Positions 53,373 through 62,167 of a DNA stretch of 64,000 nucleotides are shown in pieces; within the stretch, counting starts at the first letter, position 1; every line of letters starts with the position of its first letter. The notes below the pieces were generated by a model that searched no databases, was not told the origin of the DNA, and saw only the letters and a list, made by a program, of their open reading frames with translations. The stretch covers positions 1-64,000 of the forward strand of contig NZ_JAALEG010000012.1 of assembly GCF_011058165.1 (NCBI RefSeq), given 5' to 3'. A program made the position numbers and the translations under genes. The DNA is from Rhodococcus aetherivorans (GTDB lineage Bacteria > Actinomycetota > Actinomycetes > Mycobacteriales > Mycobacteriaceae).

Positions 53373-54374
53373 TCAGATGAGATATGAGCCGTCGACGGTG
53401 ACGAGTTCCGGGCGGCCGTTCATCACCCGGATGCGCACGTCGTTCGTGTTGGCGACCACGTGTATTTGCCCGCGGTCGGATCCGCTGCGCAGCAGCATCT
53501 TTCCGTGGACCCACGGCCAGGACGGGTACATGACGGTGGCGTCGGCCCACTGGTCTGTCAGTTGGGCGCCGACCTTGACGGGCAGGTCCATGGTGTAGGG
53601 CACGCCGTCCGGGTTGGTCCAGCCGCCGATCGTGCCGTACAGCCCGAGCCGCACCTTGAATCGGCACATCCCGTTGGCGATGCGGTAGCGGCCGTCCTTC
53701 CAGAACGTCGTCGCGGTGATCAGCTGGCCGCTGCTGTTGCGCAGGTTCGGCACGAACGCCTTCCACGCGGTGGTCTGCGGGTCGACGACGGTGTAGCCGA
53801 TGGTGGCCGCGGCGGTGTTCTGCGTGACCACCTGGTACAGCGAGGTGCCGACGAGGATCTCGGCGCCGAGCGGGATGTCGACGCGGGCGAGGTTGGTGGC
53901 CTGGTTCGCCCGGTACGGTCCGCCGACGCCGCCCCATACGCGGGTGTCGTACACGTCCCCGGTCGCGATCGTGGTGACGCCGGAGCGCACGTAGATCAGG
54001 GCGAGGACCATCTCGTACACCACGCCCGGGGTGCGGGTCGGGGCCGGGGACGACGGGGACGCCGCAGCGGTGCCCTGCTTGGAGAATGTCGTCACCGACG
54101 GGGTGGTTCCCCAGGTGAAGCGCAGCCCGACGATGTCGAACCGTGGCTGGCCGGAGGTGTTGGCCGGCAGCACGACGTCCTGGGTGACGGTCTCCGAGTA
54201 GCGCACCCCGGCGGCCATCGCGGCGCCGGCGGCGAGGCGGATGGTGCGGGTGCCGGTCGACGACGGTGCGAGGTCCGACGGGCCGGCGACCACCGGCGGG
54301 GCGAGCATCGTGAACCGGCGGGCCTCGCCCGCTTCGTCCACGATCCCCTTGAACCCGGTCAGTGTCTGGGCCAC
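53373..54374 (-). CDS. Minor tail/receptor-binding protein, copy 2 of a tandem pair
   Basis: A 333-residue paralogue of the adjacent protein: the same N-terminal module (TGFKGIVDEAGEARRF, RTIRLAAGAAMAAGVRYS, DIVGLRFTWGTTPSV, VYDTRVWGGVGGPYRAN), with a different C-terminal domain (MCRFKVRLGLYGTIGGW; MLLRSGSDRGQIHVV). GTG at 54374 is supported by GGAGG 8 nt upstream; the longer frame up to 54878 is a shadow of the neighbouring gene. Likely a fibre or baseplate protein binding the host surface. Confidence 0.8.
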   Translation of the reverse strand: MAQTLTGFKGIVDEAGEARRFTMLAPPVVAGPSDLAPSSTGTRTIRLAAGAAMAAGVRYSETVTQDVVLPANTSGQPRFDIVGLRFTWGTTPSVTTFSKQGTAAASPSSPAPTRTPGVVYEMVLALIYVRSGVTTIATGDVYDTRVWGGVGGPYRANQATNLARVDIPLGAEILVGTSLYQVVTQNTAAATIGYTVVDPQTTAWKAFVPNLRNSSGQLITATTFWKDGRYRIANGMCRFKVRLGLYGTIGGWTNPDGVPYTMDLPVKVGAQLTDQWADATVMYPSWPWVHGKMLLRSGSDRGQIHVVANTNDVRIRVMNGRPELVTVDGSYLI

Positions 54375-54379
54375 AACGG

Positions 54380-55552
54380 TTACCTCCTGGCGTTCTGGTT
54401 GCGGATCTCGGCGGCCAGGCGGGCGATGGCGTCGACGACCGCGGTGGGCCGGCCCGGGGCGGCGACGCCGCACTTCGGGGTGTAGGTCACCGGCGATCCG
54501 GCCTCGTCGCGCATCTCCACCTCGGTGATCTGTGCGCGGAACAGCTGCCCGGCGATGCGGGCGTAGGAGAAGTCGCCGAGCACCCAGTCCTGCCCCATCC
54601 ACCACGGGTTGCCGTCGACGACGGTGAAGTTCACCGACAGTCCGCCGGCGGCCGCGGCGAGCTCGGCGCGTCCAGCCTCGAGCGGATCGACGTTCTCGTC
54701 GTTGGCTTCGACGAAGATCTCCGGCAGCCCGAAGTTCGCCGAGTCCGCGCGGGCGTCGGTGTCGATCACCTCGTAGAACGGGCGGGCGGTTCCTTCGCCT
54801 TTGCCGCCGATGTACGCGCGGTACGCCTTGCGTTCGGTGGAGGCCACCGAGAACTGCTCGAGGTGCTCCTGCTGCCACAGCAGCCGGCCGGTGTCACGGC
54901 TGGCGACGACGTCGATCATCACCGTGCCGGGCTCCGGGGCGACGTGCACCGCGGCGGGCAGCGGGTCGCCGGTGCGGTAGGTGCGGGCGGTGATCGTGTA
55001 CCCGTACTTGCGCAGCACGTCGTCGGTAAGCGACTTGACGGTGACCATCCGCGCGGACAGTTTGATGATCGGGGACTGGTCCTCCACCGTGGACGGCACC
55101 ACCATCACCGGGACCTGCAGGCGCCCGGCGGCGTCGGCGATGTAGCCCTTGATCACCGACTCGAGCGGTCCCTCGCGGACATCGGACTCGCGGTCCTGCA
55201 GGCTGGGCCCGACGTCGGCGTTGGCGACCGCGAGCATCGAGTCGAGCCAGATCCGGTCGTTGACGAGGGTGAGCTCGAGGACCGGGCCGTCCCCGTCGTC
55301 GACGTACTCGCCGGAGATCCGTCCCGTCCACGGCTCCGGCGCCGGGGTGTAGACGGAGATGAACAGCGGCTCCTCATGCACCTTCAGGGCCGCGGTGAGC
55401 AGCTCGGGGTCCGGGGTGCCGGGGATGGCGATGGTGCCCGAGCCGATGTCCTCCCACTTCCAGCTCACCGTCGCCGACTCGTGCTCGGTGATGGACGTGA
55501 GCAGCTCGCGGTGCCGGTTGTAGACCAGGTACCGCGCGTCCCGGCCGGCCAT
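54380..55552 (-). CDS. Siphovirus ReqiPepy6 Gp37-like minor tail protein
   Basis: A 390-residue protein of the Gp37-like family found in Rhodococcus phage ReqiPepy6 and relatives: RYLVYNRHRELLTSITEHESATVSWKW at the N-terminus, LTLVNDRIWLDSML, and a C-terminal PWWMGQDWVLGDF segment. These act at the tail tip as hub (Tal-like) components. The ATG at 55552 overlaps the upstream stop by one base (TGATG). Confidence 0.85.
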   Translation of the reverse strand: MAGRDARYLVYNRHRELLTSITEHESATVSWKWEDIGSGTIAIPGTPDPELLTAALKVHEEPLFISVYTPAPEPWTGRISGEYVDDGDGPVLELTLVNDRIWLDSMLAVANADVGPSLQDRESDVREGPLESVIKGYIADAAGRLQVPVMVVPSTVEDQSPIIKLSARMVTVKSLTDDVLRKYGYTITARTYRTGDPLPAAVHVAPEPGTVMIDVVASRDTGRLLWQQEHLEQFSVASTERKAYRAYIGGKGEGTARPFYEVIDTDARADSANFGLPEIFVEANDENVDPLEAGRAELAAAAGGLSVNFTVVDGNPWWMGQDWVLGDFSYARIAGQLFRAQITEVEMRDEAGSPVTYTPKCGVAAPGRPTAVVDAIARLAAEIRNQNARR

Positions 55553-56469
55553 CAGTAGGCCGCCAGGTAGAACGTGGGGAGTTCGAGCCGGATGTTCGCG
55601 CCCGGGCCGCCGCCGATGATCTGCGCGGTGGCCACGACGTCGTCTCCCGGTTTGACCGGCGCGAAGTCGTACAGGCCGCCGATTCGGTCCCACGCGCGGT
55701 TGCCGCCGCCGTCGACCACCTCGGAGTGCGAGGGGTCGGTGACGATCACCAGGCGCTCACCGGCGGCGAGGCCGGAGACGTAGGTGATGTGCTCGCCGAC
55801 GCCGACGACGGCCTGCCCGGGCCCGTCGATTGTCCACGTCGGCCACACCTCCACCTGCCCGGGGTTGGTGAGGACCGCGTTGCCGATCGCGTTGCCGCCG
55901 GTGATGTAGAAGTCCGGGGCCGCGTTGGTGGGTCCGTAGTAGTTGTCCGGCGTCGCCGAGCCGGTGAACGGGAAGTCGAACACCACGTCCTTTCCGCGCC
56001 AGAACGGGGATTCGGCGGCGAGGGTGATCTCGTACTCGGCCGTGCCGCGGACGTCGGGCATCGTGTCGACGTCCCCGTCGTCGAGCTCGACGAGGCGGCC
56101 GGAGAAGCTGCGGGACTCCCCCAGCGCCTCCACCTCCAGGGTGCCCGGGTACAGCGGGGAGAACGAGTCCCGGAACGACCGGTCCAGGTACAGGAACTCG
56201 TCGCCGCGGCGGAAGTTCCCGGCCGGCCGGGACACCCAGGTGTCGCCGACGACCACCGTCATCGTGCAGTCCCCCGCGTCCCAGTCGATTCCCTCGAACC
56301 GCACTCCGTGCCGGCGGGCGGTCTTGTGGGTGAGCTGGGTGAACTTCGGCAGCAGGATCGACTTCAGTCCTTTCGGCAGGATCGCGCCCTCGGTGCCGGA
56401 CATCAGGTTCCACTCGGTGCCCAGGTGCGAGGCCCACCGCACCTGGACGCGGCTGTGCAGGGCGCTCAT
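55552..56469 (-). CDS. Minor tail protein (distal tail/Dit-like)
   Basis: A 305-residue protein following the tape measure, in the position of Dit. HSRVQVRWASHLGTEWNLMSG opens the protein; the middle has FRDSFSPLYPGTLEVEALG and the C-terminal half YYGPTNAAPDFYITGGNAIG resembles the galectin-like domain found in Dit proteins. The ATG at 56469 overlaps the tape measure stop (ATGA). Confidence 0.82.
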   Translation of the reverse strand: MSALHSRVQVRWASHLGTEWNLMSGTEGAILPKGLKSILLPKFTQLTHKTARRHGVRFEGIDWDAGDCTMTVVVGDTWVSRPAGNFRRGDEFLYLDRSFRDSFSPLYPGTLEVEALGESRSFSGRLVELDDGDVDTMPDVRGTAEYEITLAAESPFWRGKDVVFDFPFTGSATPDNYYGPTNAAPDFYITGGNAIGNAVLTNPGQVEVWPTWTIDGPGQAVVGVGEHITYVSGLAAGERLVIVTDPSHSEVVDGGGNRAWDRIGGLYDFAPVKPGDDVVATAQIIGGGPGANIRLELPTFYLAAY

Positions 56470-59400
56470 CCCAGACCTGCCTCGACCATGGCCCGCTTCG
56501 TCTCCCGGCGCACAGAGCGGGCGGTCGCCTTGTCGTCGACGACGTGCTGCTGCTCGATGTACTGGCCATAGATCTGCGCGCCCGACAGGTCCACGCTCAC
56601 CAGCGCGTTGCGGTCGGACGCGGTGAGCACGTCGTCGACCGACAGGCTCGTGAGCCGATCGAGGATCGGGATCAGCTTCTCGTCGAAGCTGCGGGTCATC
56701 TCCGGATCCAGGACCCGCTCGGGGCGGATGATGTCCTTGAGCATGATGCCGCGGCCGCTGGCGATACCGCCGTCGTCGTAGCCGCCGGCGCGGTTGTACG
56801 CCGCGGGCAGCGACCCGTATCGGGCGGTGGCGTACCGCATCGAGGCGGCGATGTTCGCGCGCGGATCCCAGATGTCGTTGACGAACGCCGGGTCCCGGTA
56901 CGCCTGGAACGTCGGGTCGATCACCTGCATCAGGCCCTTCGACGGAGTGCCGTTGGCGGCGTTGACATCCCAGTTGTTGATCGCCCGCGGGTTGCCGCCG
57001 GACTCCTGGTTCATGCGCCGCAGCGTCAGGTCCGCCCACGTCAGCGGATGCCCGTACAGGCCCAGGAGTTCCTCGACCAGCGGACGCCACCGCTGCACAT
57101 CGCCGCCGCCCGGGTCGGCGTACCCGGTGCTGGGTTCGACCTCGTCGGCCTTGCCGCGCAGGAAGTCCCCGACCCCGGTCTTGAACTTGTCGAACGCAAG
57201 CTTCGGCAGCTTGCCGATGTCGCCACCACCGAAGTCGGGGATGGCGTTGCCGATCGGGTTCATCACGCCCTCGAAGGCGTCGGCGACGCGGTTGCGCAGC
57301 CACCCGAACAGGCCCCCGCCACCGCCGGAGCTGATCGGGGTGATCGGGGTGCCCGGCTCCGGGAGCGGCGCGTGCGCGGCGACGTGCACATGGTTGCGGT
57401 GCTGCGCGTTGGTGGCGGCCCCGAAGTCGAACGGCCGGCCCTCGTCGATGTTCTGCCACCCGTTGAGCGGGTAGTGGATCAGCTCGGCGAGCATCGGCCC
57501 GTAGTTGTCGTGGAAGAACCGGGCCGCGGCCTGCATCTGCGGGGTGGTGTCGGTGCCGTTCGAGAAGTCGACCGCCTTGCCCTGGCCGTGCAGGTCGTTG
57601 GTGTCGCGGTACGTCGAGGTGATCGACATACCCGGGAAGAAGCGGTGCACCTTGTCGACGATCGAGTCGACGATGCCGCCACCGGCGTACTGGCCCAGCT
57701 CCCGCCGCACCGCCTCCGGGCCACCGACGCGGGCCGCGGCGTTGATCGAGTCCACGCCGCCGGGGCCGAGCGCCCGGGCCGCCTCGGGCCGCAGGATCGC
57801 CTCGCCGCCGGACAGCCCGATGTGCAGACCCGACGGGGAGTAGAAGTCGTGCACGTCCCGGCCGGGGGTGTAGCCGGGCAGCACACCGCCGCGCGCGTAG
57901 TTGCCGAGTTCACCGAGCGGTGCCTCGCCGAGCTCGGGCAGGTTCAGCCAGCCGGCGACCTTGTTCCACGCCGCGCGGATGCCCTTGTTGTAGACGGTGT
58001 CGACGACGAACTTCACCGGCTTGGCGGCGATGCCCTTGATGCGATCCCACACCTGGCCGATCCAGTCGACCGCGGCACCGAAGGAGTCCTTGACCAGGTC
58101 GAGTGCGCGCTTGAGTCGGTCCCACACCGGGAGGACGACGTTGTCGACGACCCAGGCGATTCCGGCGCCGAGGGCATCCCAGACCGGTTTGATGACGCTG
58201 TTCCAGACCCAGGAGAAGTATTTCCCCACGGCCTGCAGTCCGGCGAGGAGCAGGTCCCACGCCACCTTGATGACGTTGTTCCAGACCCACATGATGCCGG
58301 CGCCGAGGGCGGAGAACAGCTGACCGAACCAGTTCAGGATCGGCATGATCACGTTGTTCCACGCCCAGGAGATCGCGGCCTGGATCCAGTCCCAGGCGGT
58401 GAGCACCGCGTTGCGGAACCAGTCGACGTTGTTCCACGCCCACACGATCGCCCCGACGAGGGCGAGCAGGGCGACGATGATGACGCCGATCGGGTTGGCG
58501 TTCAGGGCCGCGTTGAGCAGCCACTGCGCCGCGGTCATCGCGCCGGTGGCGACGGCCGAGGCGATCATCGCCGCCCGGGTCGCGATGAAGGAGGCGACGA
58601 TCCGGGCGTTCGCCACAACCCAGGAGATCGCGGTCTTGCCTGCCTCGAGCGCGGCGGACGCTGAGGTCGCGATGAAGGTGGCCGTGGCGCGCGCTGCGTT
58701 GGCGATCCAGCCGCCGATGATGCGGGCCTGCGCCGCGGTCCACGATGCCGCGGTCTTGACCGCCTCCACCGTCGCGGACGCGGAGGTCTTGACGAAGGAA
58801 CCGACCGCGGTGGCCTGGGTCTTGACCCAGCCGCCGGCGTCCTTCATCGTGCTCCAGGCCTGGGTGGCGGTGTCCTTGGCTGAGACCAGGGAGTCCTTGA
58901 CGCCGACCACGCCCTCCTTCACGGAGTCGAACACGCCCTTGGCCTGCTCGAATCCGCCCATCACGCCACCGAGTCCGACCATCGAGGCGGCAGCGGCCAG
59001 GGCGTTGCCCTCGCTGTCCTCGAGGGCGCCGGTGAACTCCCCGAACAGGGGCAGGACGTTGTCCCCGAGCAGGCCGACTACCTTGTTCTGCATCTCGCGG
59101 CCGAAGGTCTGGATGGCGTTGAGCGGCCCACCTCCCAGCACGGCCCCGGCCTCGTCCACCGAGCCCTGGAACTCGGCCATGGCGGAGTCCGCGCCGTTGA
59201 GCTGGGCCAGGAACTGGGGGATCTTGTCCACGCCGAGGTCCTCTAGCGGCGTGCCGAACAGCGCGAGCGCCGCCTGCGATCGGGCCGCCGGATCCTTGAT
59301 CCCCTCGAGCCCGGCCATGATTTCCCGGAACGCTGCCTTGGCGTCCTCCCCGCCGGCCAGCAGCCGGTTGGTCATGGCCGTCTGGTCCATGCCCAGGGCG

Positions 59401-60524
59401 GCGTACGCCTCGCCGGTCGTCTTGGACATGTCCGTGGCCCGGATCTGGAACTCCTTGAGAGCGTCGCCCATCTTGTCCATACCGATGGCGCCGTTCTGCG
59501 AGGCGTTCACGATCAGGCCCATGGCCTCCTGCCCGGTGAACCCGAGCCCGGTGAGGTATCCGCCGTACTCGTCGACGATGGGCATGAGCTCCCCACGCAT
59601 CGCCGGGGGCACCCGCTGGAACGCGGCCATGAGCATGTCCGTGGCCTCTTGCCCGTTCTGCGCGATGCCGTTGCGCATCAGCAGGGACGAGGACATGGCG
59701 AGCTCGTTGACGTCCATGCCGAAGGTCTGGGACATGACCAGCAGCCGCTTGGTCAGGTCCTCCATCTCGGCGTCCGTGGTGTCCCCGATCAGGGACATCG
59801 ACCCCGCGACGGCGCCGACGGCGTCGGTGACCTCGGCCATGGAGGAGCCGTAGTTCTGCGCGAACACGTTGCCGGCGATCGACCCGGCGCGCTTGGACTC
59901 CTCCGCGGTGAGGTCCAGCTGCGCGCGCAGCGACCGTTGCAGGTTGCCGCGTTCGAGGACCTCGCCCATCTGCGTCGACAGCAGTCCCACCGCGGCGACG
60001 GCACCGGTGGCCGCGCCCTTGAGGATGCCGCTGAATCCGCCGCCGAAGGCGCGGGCCCGGCCGGTCATGCGCTGGAAGAACGAGTCCGTCTGGGTTTCCG
60101 CTTCGGCGCTGTCGAGCCGGGCCTGCACTCGCAGCACTCGTCCCTCGGCGGAGCGCTGCCCGGACTCGGCGGCCTGCAGGGCCTGCGCCGCTGCCTCCTG
60201 CCGGCGGGTCGCCTTGGCCACGTTCTCGCGGGCCGTGGCCAGGCGGCCGGCGTCGGTGACGCCCCGATCGACGAGGGCCTGCAGCTTGGCCTCCGCGACG
60301 GCGACCGCGCCGGTGGCGTCGGCCTCCTTGCGGCGGGCCGCCTCCACCTTCGCCGAGGCCTGCTCCACCTGCTGGCGCGCCTTCTCGAGCTGCCGCTGAT
60401 CGACCGTCGGCTGGATCTCGTGCTCGACCGGGTTGCTCTGGATCTCGCGGCGCACGCGCTGGAAGTAGCCCCGCATCGAGGGCATGACGTCGACGAAGGC
60501 GTTGCCGCCGGACAGATCGGGCAC
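56466..60524 (-). CDS. Tape measure protein with M15-like peptidase and transglycosylase domains
   Basis: A 1352-residue tape measure, which sets tail length and enters the cell at infection. GTG 60524 is chosen: GGAAGGA lies 4 nt upstream, and the longer frame overlaps the tail-assembly gene. Residues 20-170 are a charged coiled coil (KARQQVEQASAKVEAARRKE). About 580-720 are Ala-rich hydrophobic helices (ANPIGVIIVALLALVGAIVW). About 960-1050 form a D,D-peptidase-like (M15/VldE-type) domain (DLHGQGKAVDFSNG, HRNHVHVA). About 1155-1255 is a lytic transglycosylase (NQESGGNPRAINNW with catalytic Glu, then GLMQVIDPTFQAY and AYNRAGG). Two wall hydrolases on one tape measure suggest local cutting of the thick mycolata wall during DNA entry. 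Confidence 0.92.
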   Translation of the reverse strand: MPDLSGGNAFVDVMPSMRGYFQRVRREIQSNPVEHEIQPTVDQRQLEKARQQVEQASAKVEAARRKEADATGAVAVAEAKLQALVDRGVTDAGRLATARENVAKATRRQEAAAQALQAAESGQRSAEGRVLRVQARLDSAEAETQTDSFFQRMTGRARAFGGGFSGILKGAATGAVAAVGLLSTQMGEVLERGNLQRSLRAQLDLTAEESKRAGSIAGNVFAQNYGSSMAEVTDAVGAVAGSMSLIGDTTDAEMEDLTKRLLVMSQTFGMDVNELAMSSSLLMRNGIAQNGQEATDMLMAAFQRVPPAMRGELMPIVDEYGGYLTGLGFTGQEAMGLIVNASQNGAIGMDKMGDALKEFQIRATDMSKTTGEAYAALGMDQTAMTNRLLAGGEDAKAAFREIMAGLEGIKDPAARSQAALALFGTPLEDLGVDKIPQFLAQLNGADSAMAEFQGSVDEAGAVLGGGPLNAIQTFGREMQNKVVGLLGDNVLPLFGEFTGALEDSEGNALAAAASMVGLGGVMGGFEQAKGVFDSVKEGVVGVKDSLVSAKDTATQAWSTMKDAGGWVKTQATAVGSFVKTSASATVEAVKTAASWTAAQARIIGGWIANAARATATFIATSASAALEAGKTAISWVVANARIVASFIATRAAMIASAVATGAMTAAQWLLNAALNANPIGVIIVALLALVGAIVWAWNNVDWFRNAVLTAWDWIQAAISWAWNNVIMPILNWFGQLFSALGAGIMWVWNNVIKVAWDLLLAGLQAVGKYFSWVWNSVIKPVWDALGAGIAWVVDNVVLPVWDRLKRALDLVKDSFGAAVDWIGQVWDRIKGIAAKPVKFVVDTVYNKGIRAAWNKVAGWLNLPELGEAPLGELGNYARGGVLPGYTPGRDVHDFYSPSGLHIGLSGGEAILRPEAARALGPGGVDSINAAARVGGPEAVRRELGQYAGGGIVDSIVDKVHRFFPGMSITSTYRDTNDLHGQGKAVDFSNGTDTTPQMQAAARFFHDNYGPMLAELIHYPLNGWQNIDEGRPFDFGAATNAQHRNHVHVAAHAPLPEPGTPITPISSGGGGGLFGWLRNRVADAFEGVMNPIGNAIPDFGGGDIGKLPKLAFDKFKTGVGDFLRGKADEVEPSTGYADPGGGDVQRWRPLVEELLGLYGHPLTWADLTLRRMNQESGGNPRAINNWDVNAANGTPSKGLMQVIDPTFQAYRDPAFVNDIWDPRANIAASMRYATARYGSLPAAYNRAGGYDDGGIASGRGIMLKDIIRPERVLDPEMTRSFDEKLIPILDRLTSLSVDDVLTASDRNALVSVDLSGAQIYGQYIEQQHVVDDKATARSVRRETKRAMVEAGLG

Positions 60525-60538
60525 CGCGGTCCTTCCTC

Positions 60539-61351
60539 TCAGTCGTGGGTGGGGTCTGGCAGGCTGAGCCGCTTGTAGCGGGAGCCGAGCACCTTCGAGG
60601 CGATGTCGTCGTGCTCGACGTACAGCCGGTACTTCTCGTACCGCTCGCGCGCTGTGAGCGGCCGTGGCAGGCTCTTCGGGGCTTTCGGGCCGCGGCCCTT
60701 GACCTTCGGGCTGGCCTGGAAGATCGCGGCCTCGATGCGGCGCAGCGTCTCGAGGATGGCGGTGTCGGTGTCGCGGTCGCGGGTCCAGCCGACGAGCGAC
60801 GGCCGCTTCGCGCCGGTGGGCTTGCCCTGCTCCTGCTCGAGCTTGGCGACACGCTCGGCGAGTTCGATGTCGGAAGCCAGGGCCGCGGCGTACCACCCGC
60901 CCTCGGGTGCCCGGTCTAGGAATCGGAACAGCTTGTCCCACGGGGTGTTTTCGTGGTCGCGCACCCAGTCGTACAGGTTCAGCTGTTTGTCGATCAGGTC
61001 CCGCTCGACGTCCTCGCCGTACAGGTCGAGCGTCTCGACCAGGCGGAGGAACCCGCCGAGAGGTGGTATCAGGATTCCGAAGTGGGTTCGGATGTCGTCG
61101 ATCAGATCCACGAGTTCGGACGCGGGTCGGTCGTCGTAGACGTCGAGGATGTCGTCGGCCAGGTCCTCACCGACCAGCGCGTCGAGCTGCTCGGTGGGGG
61201 TGACGGCGGTATCGAGTTCGCACACCCCGTCGGCGGACGGGACCGCCACAACGATCTCGTCGCCGTCGAGGTCGAGAAGGTACGGACCCGCGGCCTCGCC
61301 GAGCAGTTGCTCGAAGAACGAGTGCGGCGGGTCCGTCTCCTGCTCGCTCAC
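60539..61351 (-). CDS. Tail assembly protein 2 (T-like chaperone)
   Basis: A 270-residue acidic protein directly before the tape measure. Its N-terminal part (LDALVGEDLADDILDVYDDR, DLIDDIRTHFGI) mirrors the core of the smaller upstream protein (LKLFLGDDFDTAEPYLEAM, LIGDLFDHFGL). The rest (LYDWVRDHENTPWDKLFRFLD) corresponds to the second chaperone part of siphophages. The GTG start follows the TAA of the first gene without a gap and in the same frame (TAAGTG), with no good ribosome-binding site; a later start is possible. The usual programmed frameshift is not compatible with this frame relation. Confidence 0.75.
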   Translation of the reverse strand: MSEQETDPPHSFFEQLLGEAAGPYLLDLDGDEIVVAVPSADGVCELDTAVTPTEQLDALVGEDLADDILDVYDDRPASELVDLIDDIRTHFGILIPPLGGFLRLVETLDLYGEDVERDLIDKQLNLYDWVRDHENTPWDKLFRFLDRAPEGGWYAAALASDIELAERVAKLEQEQGKPTGAKRPSLVGWTRDRDTDTAILETLRRIEAAIFQASPKVKGRGPKAPKSLPRPLTARERYEKYRLYVEHDDIASKVLGSRYKRLSLPDPTHD

Positions 61352-61732
61352 TTACCCGCGGCGACGCCGGCGGCGGGCCTGCCGGTTGACCGCTTCCTGC
61401 TGCTGGAACTTGTCGGCGTTGAGACCGAAGTGGTCGAACAGGTCACCGATCAGGGTGGTCAGTCCCTCGGGTCCGTGCATCGGCATGGCCTCGAGGTATG
61501 GCTCGGCCGTGTCGAAGTCGTCTCCGAGGAACAGCTTCAGCGCGGTGCGGGTCGTGCAGCTGGGCTGCTCGATCTCCATCATCGTGCCCGAGTCCGGCTC
61601 GGGGACGGTGAAGACAGGGCTGTCCTCGAGCTGGAACTTGAACGGCTTCTTCGCCGGGCCGGTGCGGCGGTACTGCCGCACCTCTCCTGCGTCGTGGCCG
61701 CGGCTGCTGATGTCGATGGGGGCCTCGCTCAT
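61352..61732 (-). CDS. Tail assembly protein 1 (G-like chaperone)
   Basis: A 126-residue protein with FKFQLEDSPVFTVPEPDSG and RTALKLFLGDDFDTAEP as in actinophage tail assembly chaperones. It ends in a run of six Arg residues after RQ-A and then TAA. Its ATG overlaps the stop of the upstream gene (ATGA). Position between the major tail protein and the tape measure is as usual. Confidence 0.78.
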   Translation of the reverse strand: MSEAPIDISSRGHDAGEVRQYRRTGPAKKPFKFQLEDSPVFTVPEPDSGTMMEIEQPSCTTRTALKLFLGDDFDTAEPYLEAMPMHGPEGLTTLIGDLFDHFGLNADKFQQQEAVNRQARRRRRRG

Positions 61733-62112
61733 GCCTGCTGCTCCTGCGTGGTGTCGGTGGGCTGGGTGGTGGTGCGGGTGCGCCGCGGCTTCGGCGGGGC
61801 AGCCTCGGCCGGCACGGGCTCGACCGGTTCGGCCGCCGCGTCAGCGGCAGGTTCGTCGGTGGGCGCGATGTCGACGACCTCGGCCGCCGGTTGCTCGGTC
61901 GCGACGTGCTCGGCGGCCGGGGTGTCCTCGGGCGCCGGCGCGACCGGCTCCCCGCCGGCAGAGGTGTCCTGCTCGGGGTTCGCGACGCGGTACTGGCGGG
62001 CGAGCAGCTCGCCTTCCTCGGCGCGGGTGGAGGGGGTGAATCGGCGGCCGTCCGGGGAGACGAGCTCGCGTGGCGTCCAGCCGTCCGGGTCGAATGTGCG
62101 CATGGTGCCCAT
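61729..62112 (-). CDS. Phage tail-region hypothetical protein, Pro/Ala/Glu-rich
   Basis: A 127-residue protein: an N-terminal part of about 45 residues (MGTMRTFDPDGWTPRELVSPD, LLARQYRVANPEQD) and a long low-complexity Ala/Pro/Glu/Thr tail ending PTDTTQEQQA. The ATG at 62112 has GGAG 10 nt upstream. A GTG at 62163, 4 bp after the major tail protein stop, would add a basic extension (YRARPREKRSKKP) and remains possible. Function unknown; the length and position recall small proteins next to the tail tube gene. Confidence 0.65.
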   Translation of the reverse strand: MGTMRTFDPDGWTPRELVSPDGRRFTPSTRAEEGELLARQYRVANPEQDTSAGGEPVAPAPEDTPAAEHVATEQPAAEVVDIAPTDEPAADAAAEPVEPVPAEAAPPKPRRTRTTTQPTDTTQEQQA

Positions 62113-62167
62113 GGGTTTCTTGCTCCGTTTCTCGCGCGGACGTGCGCGGTAGTGGGACGGCACCAGG

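Noticed and set aside
61340-61400. Programmed -1 frameshift between tail assembly genes
   Set aside because: Both frames are in the same phase, so a shift cannot join them.
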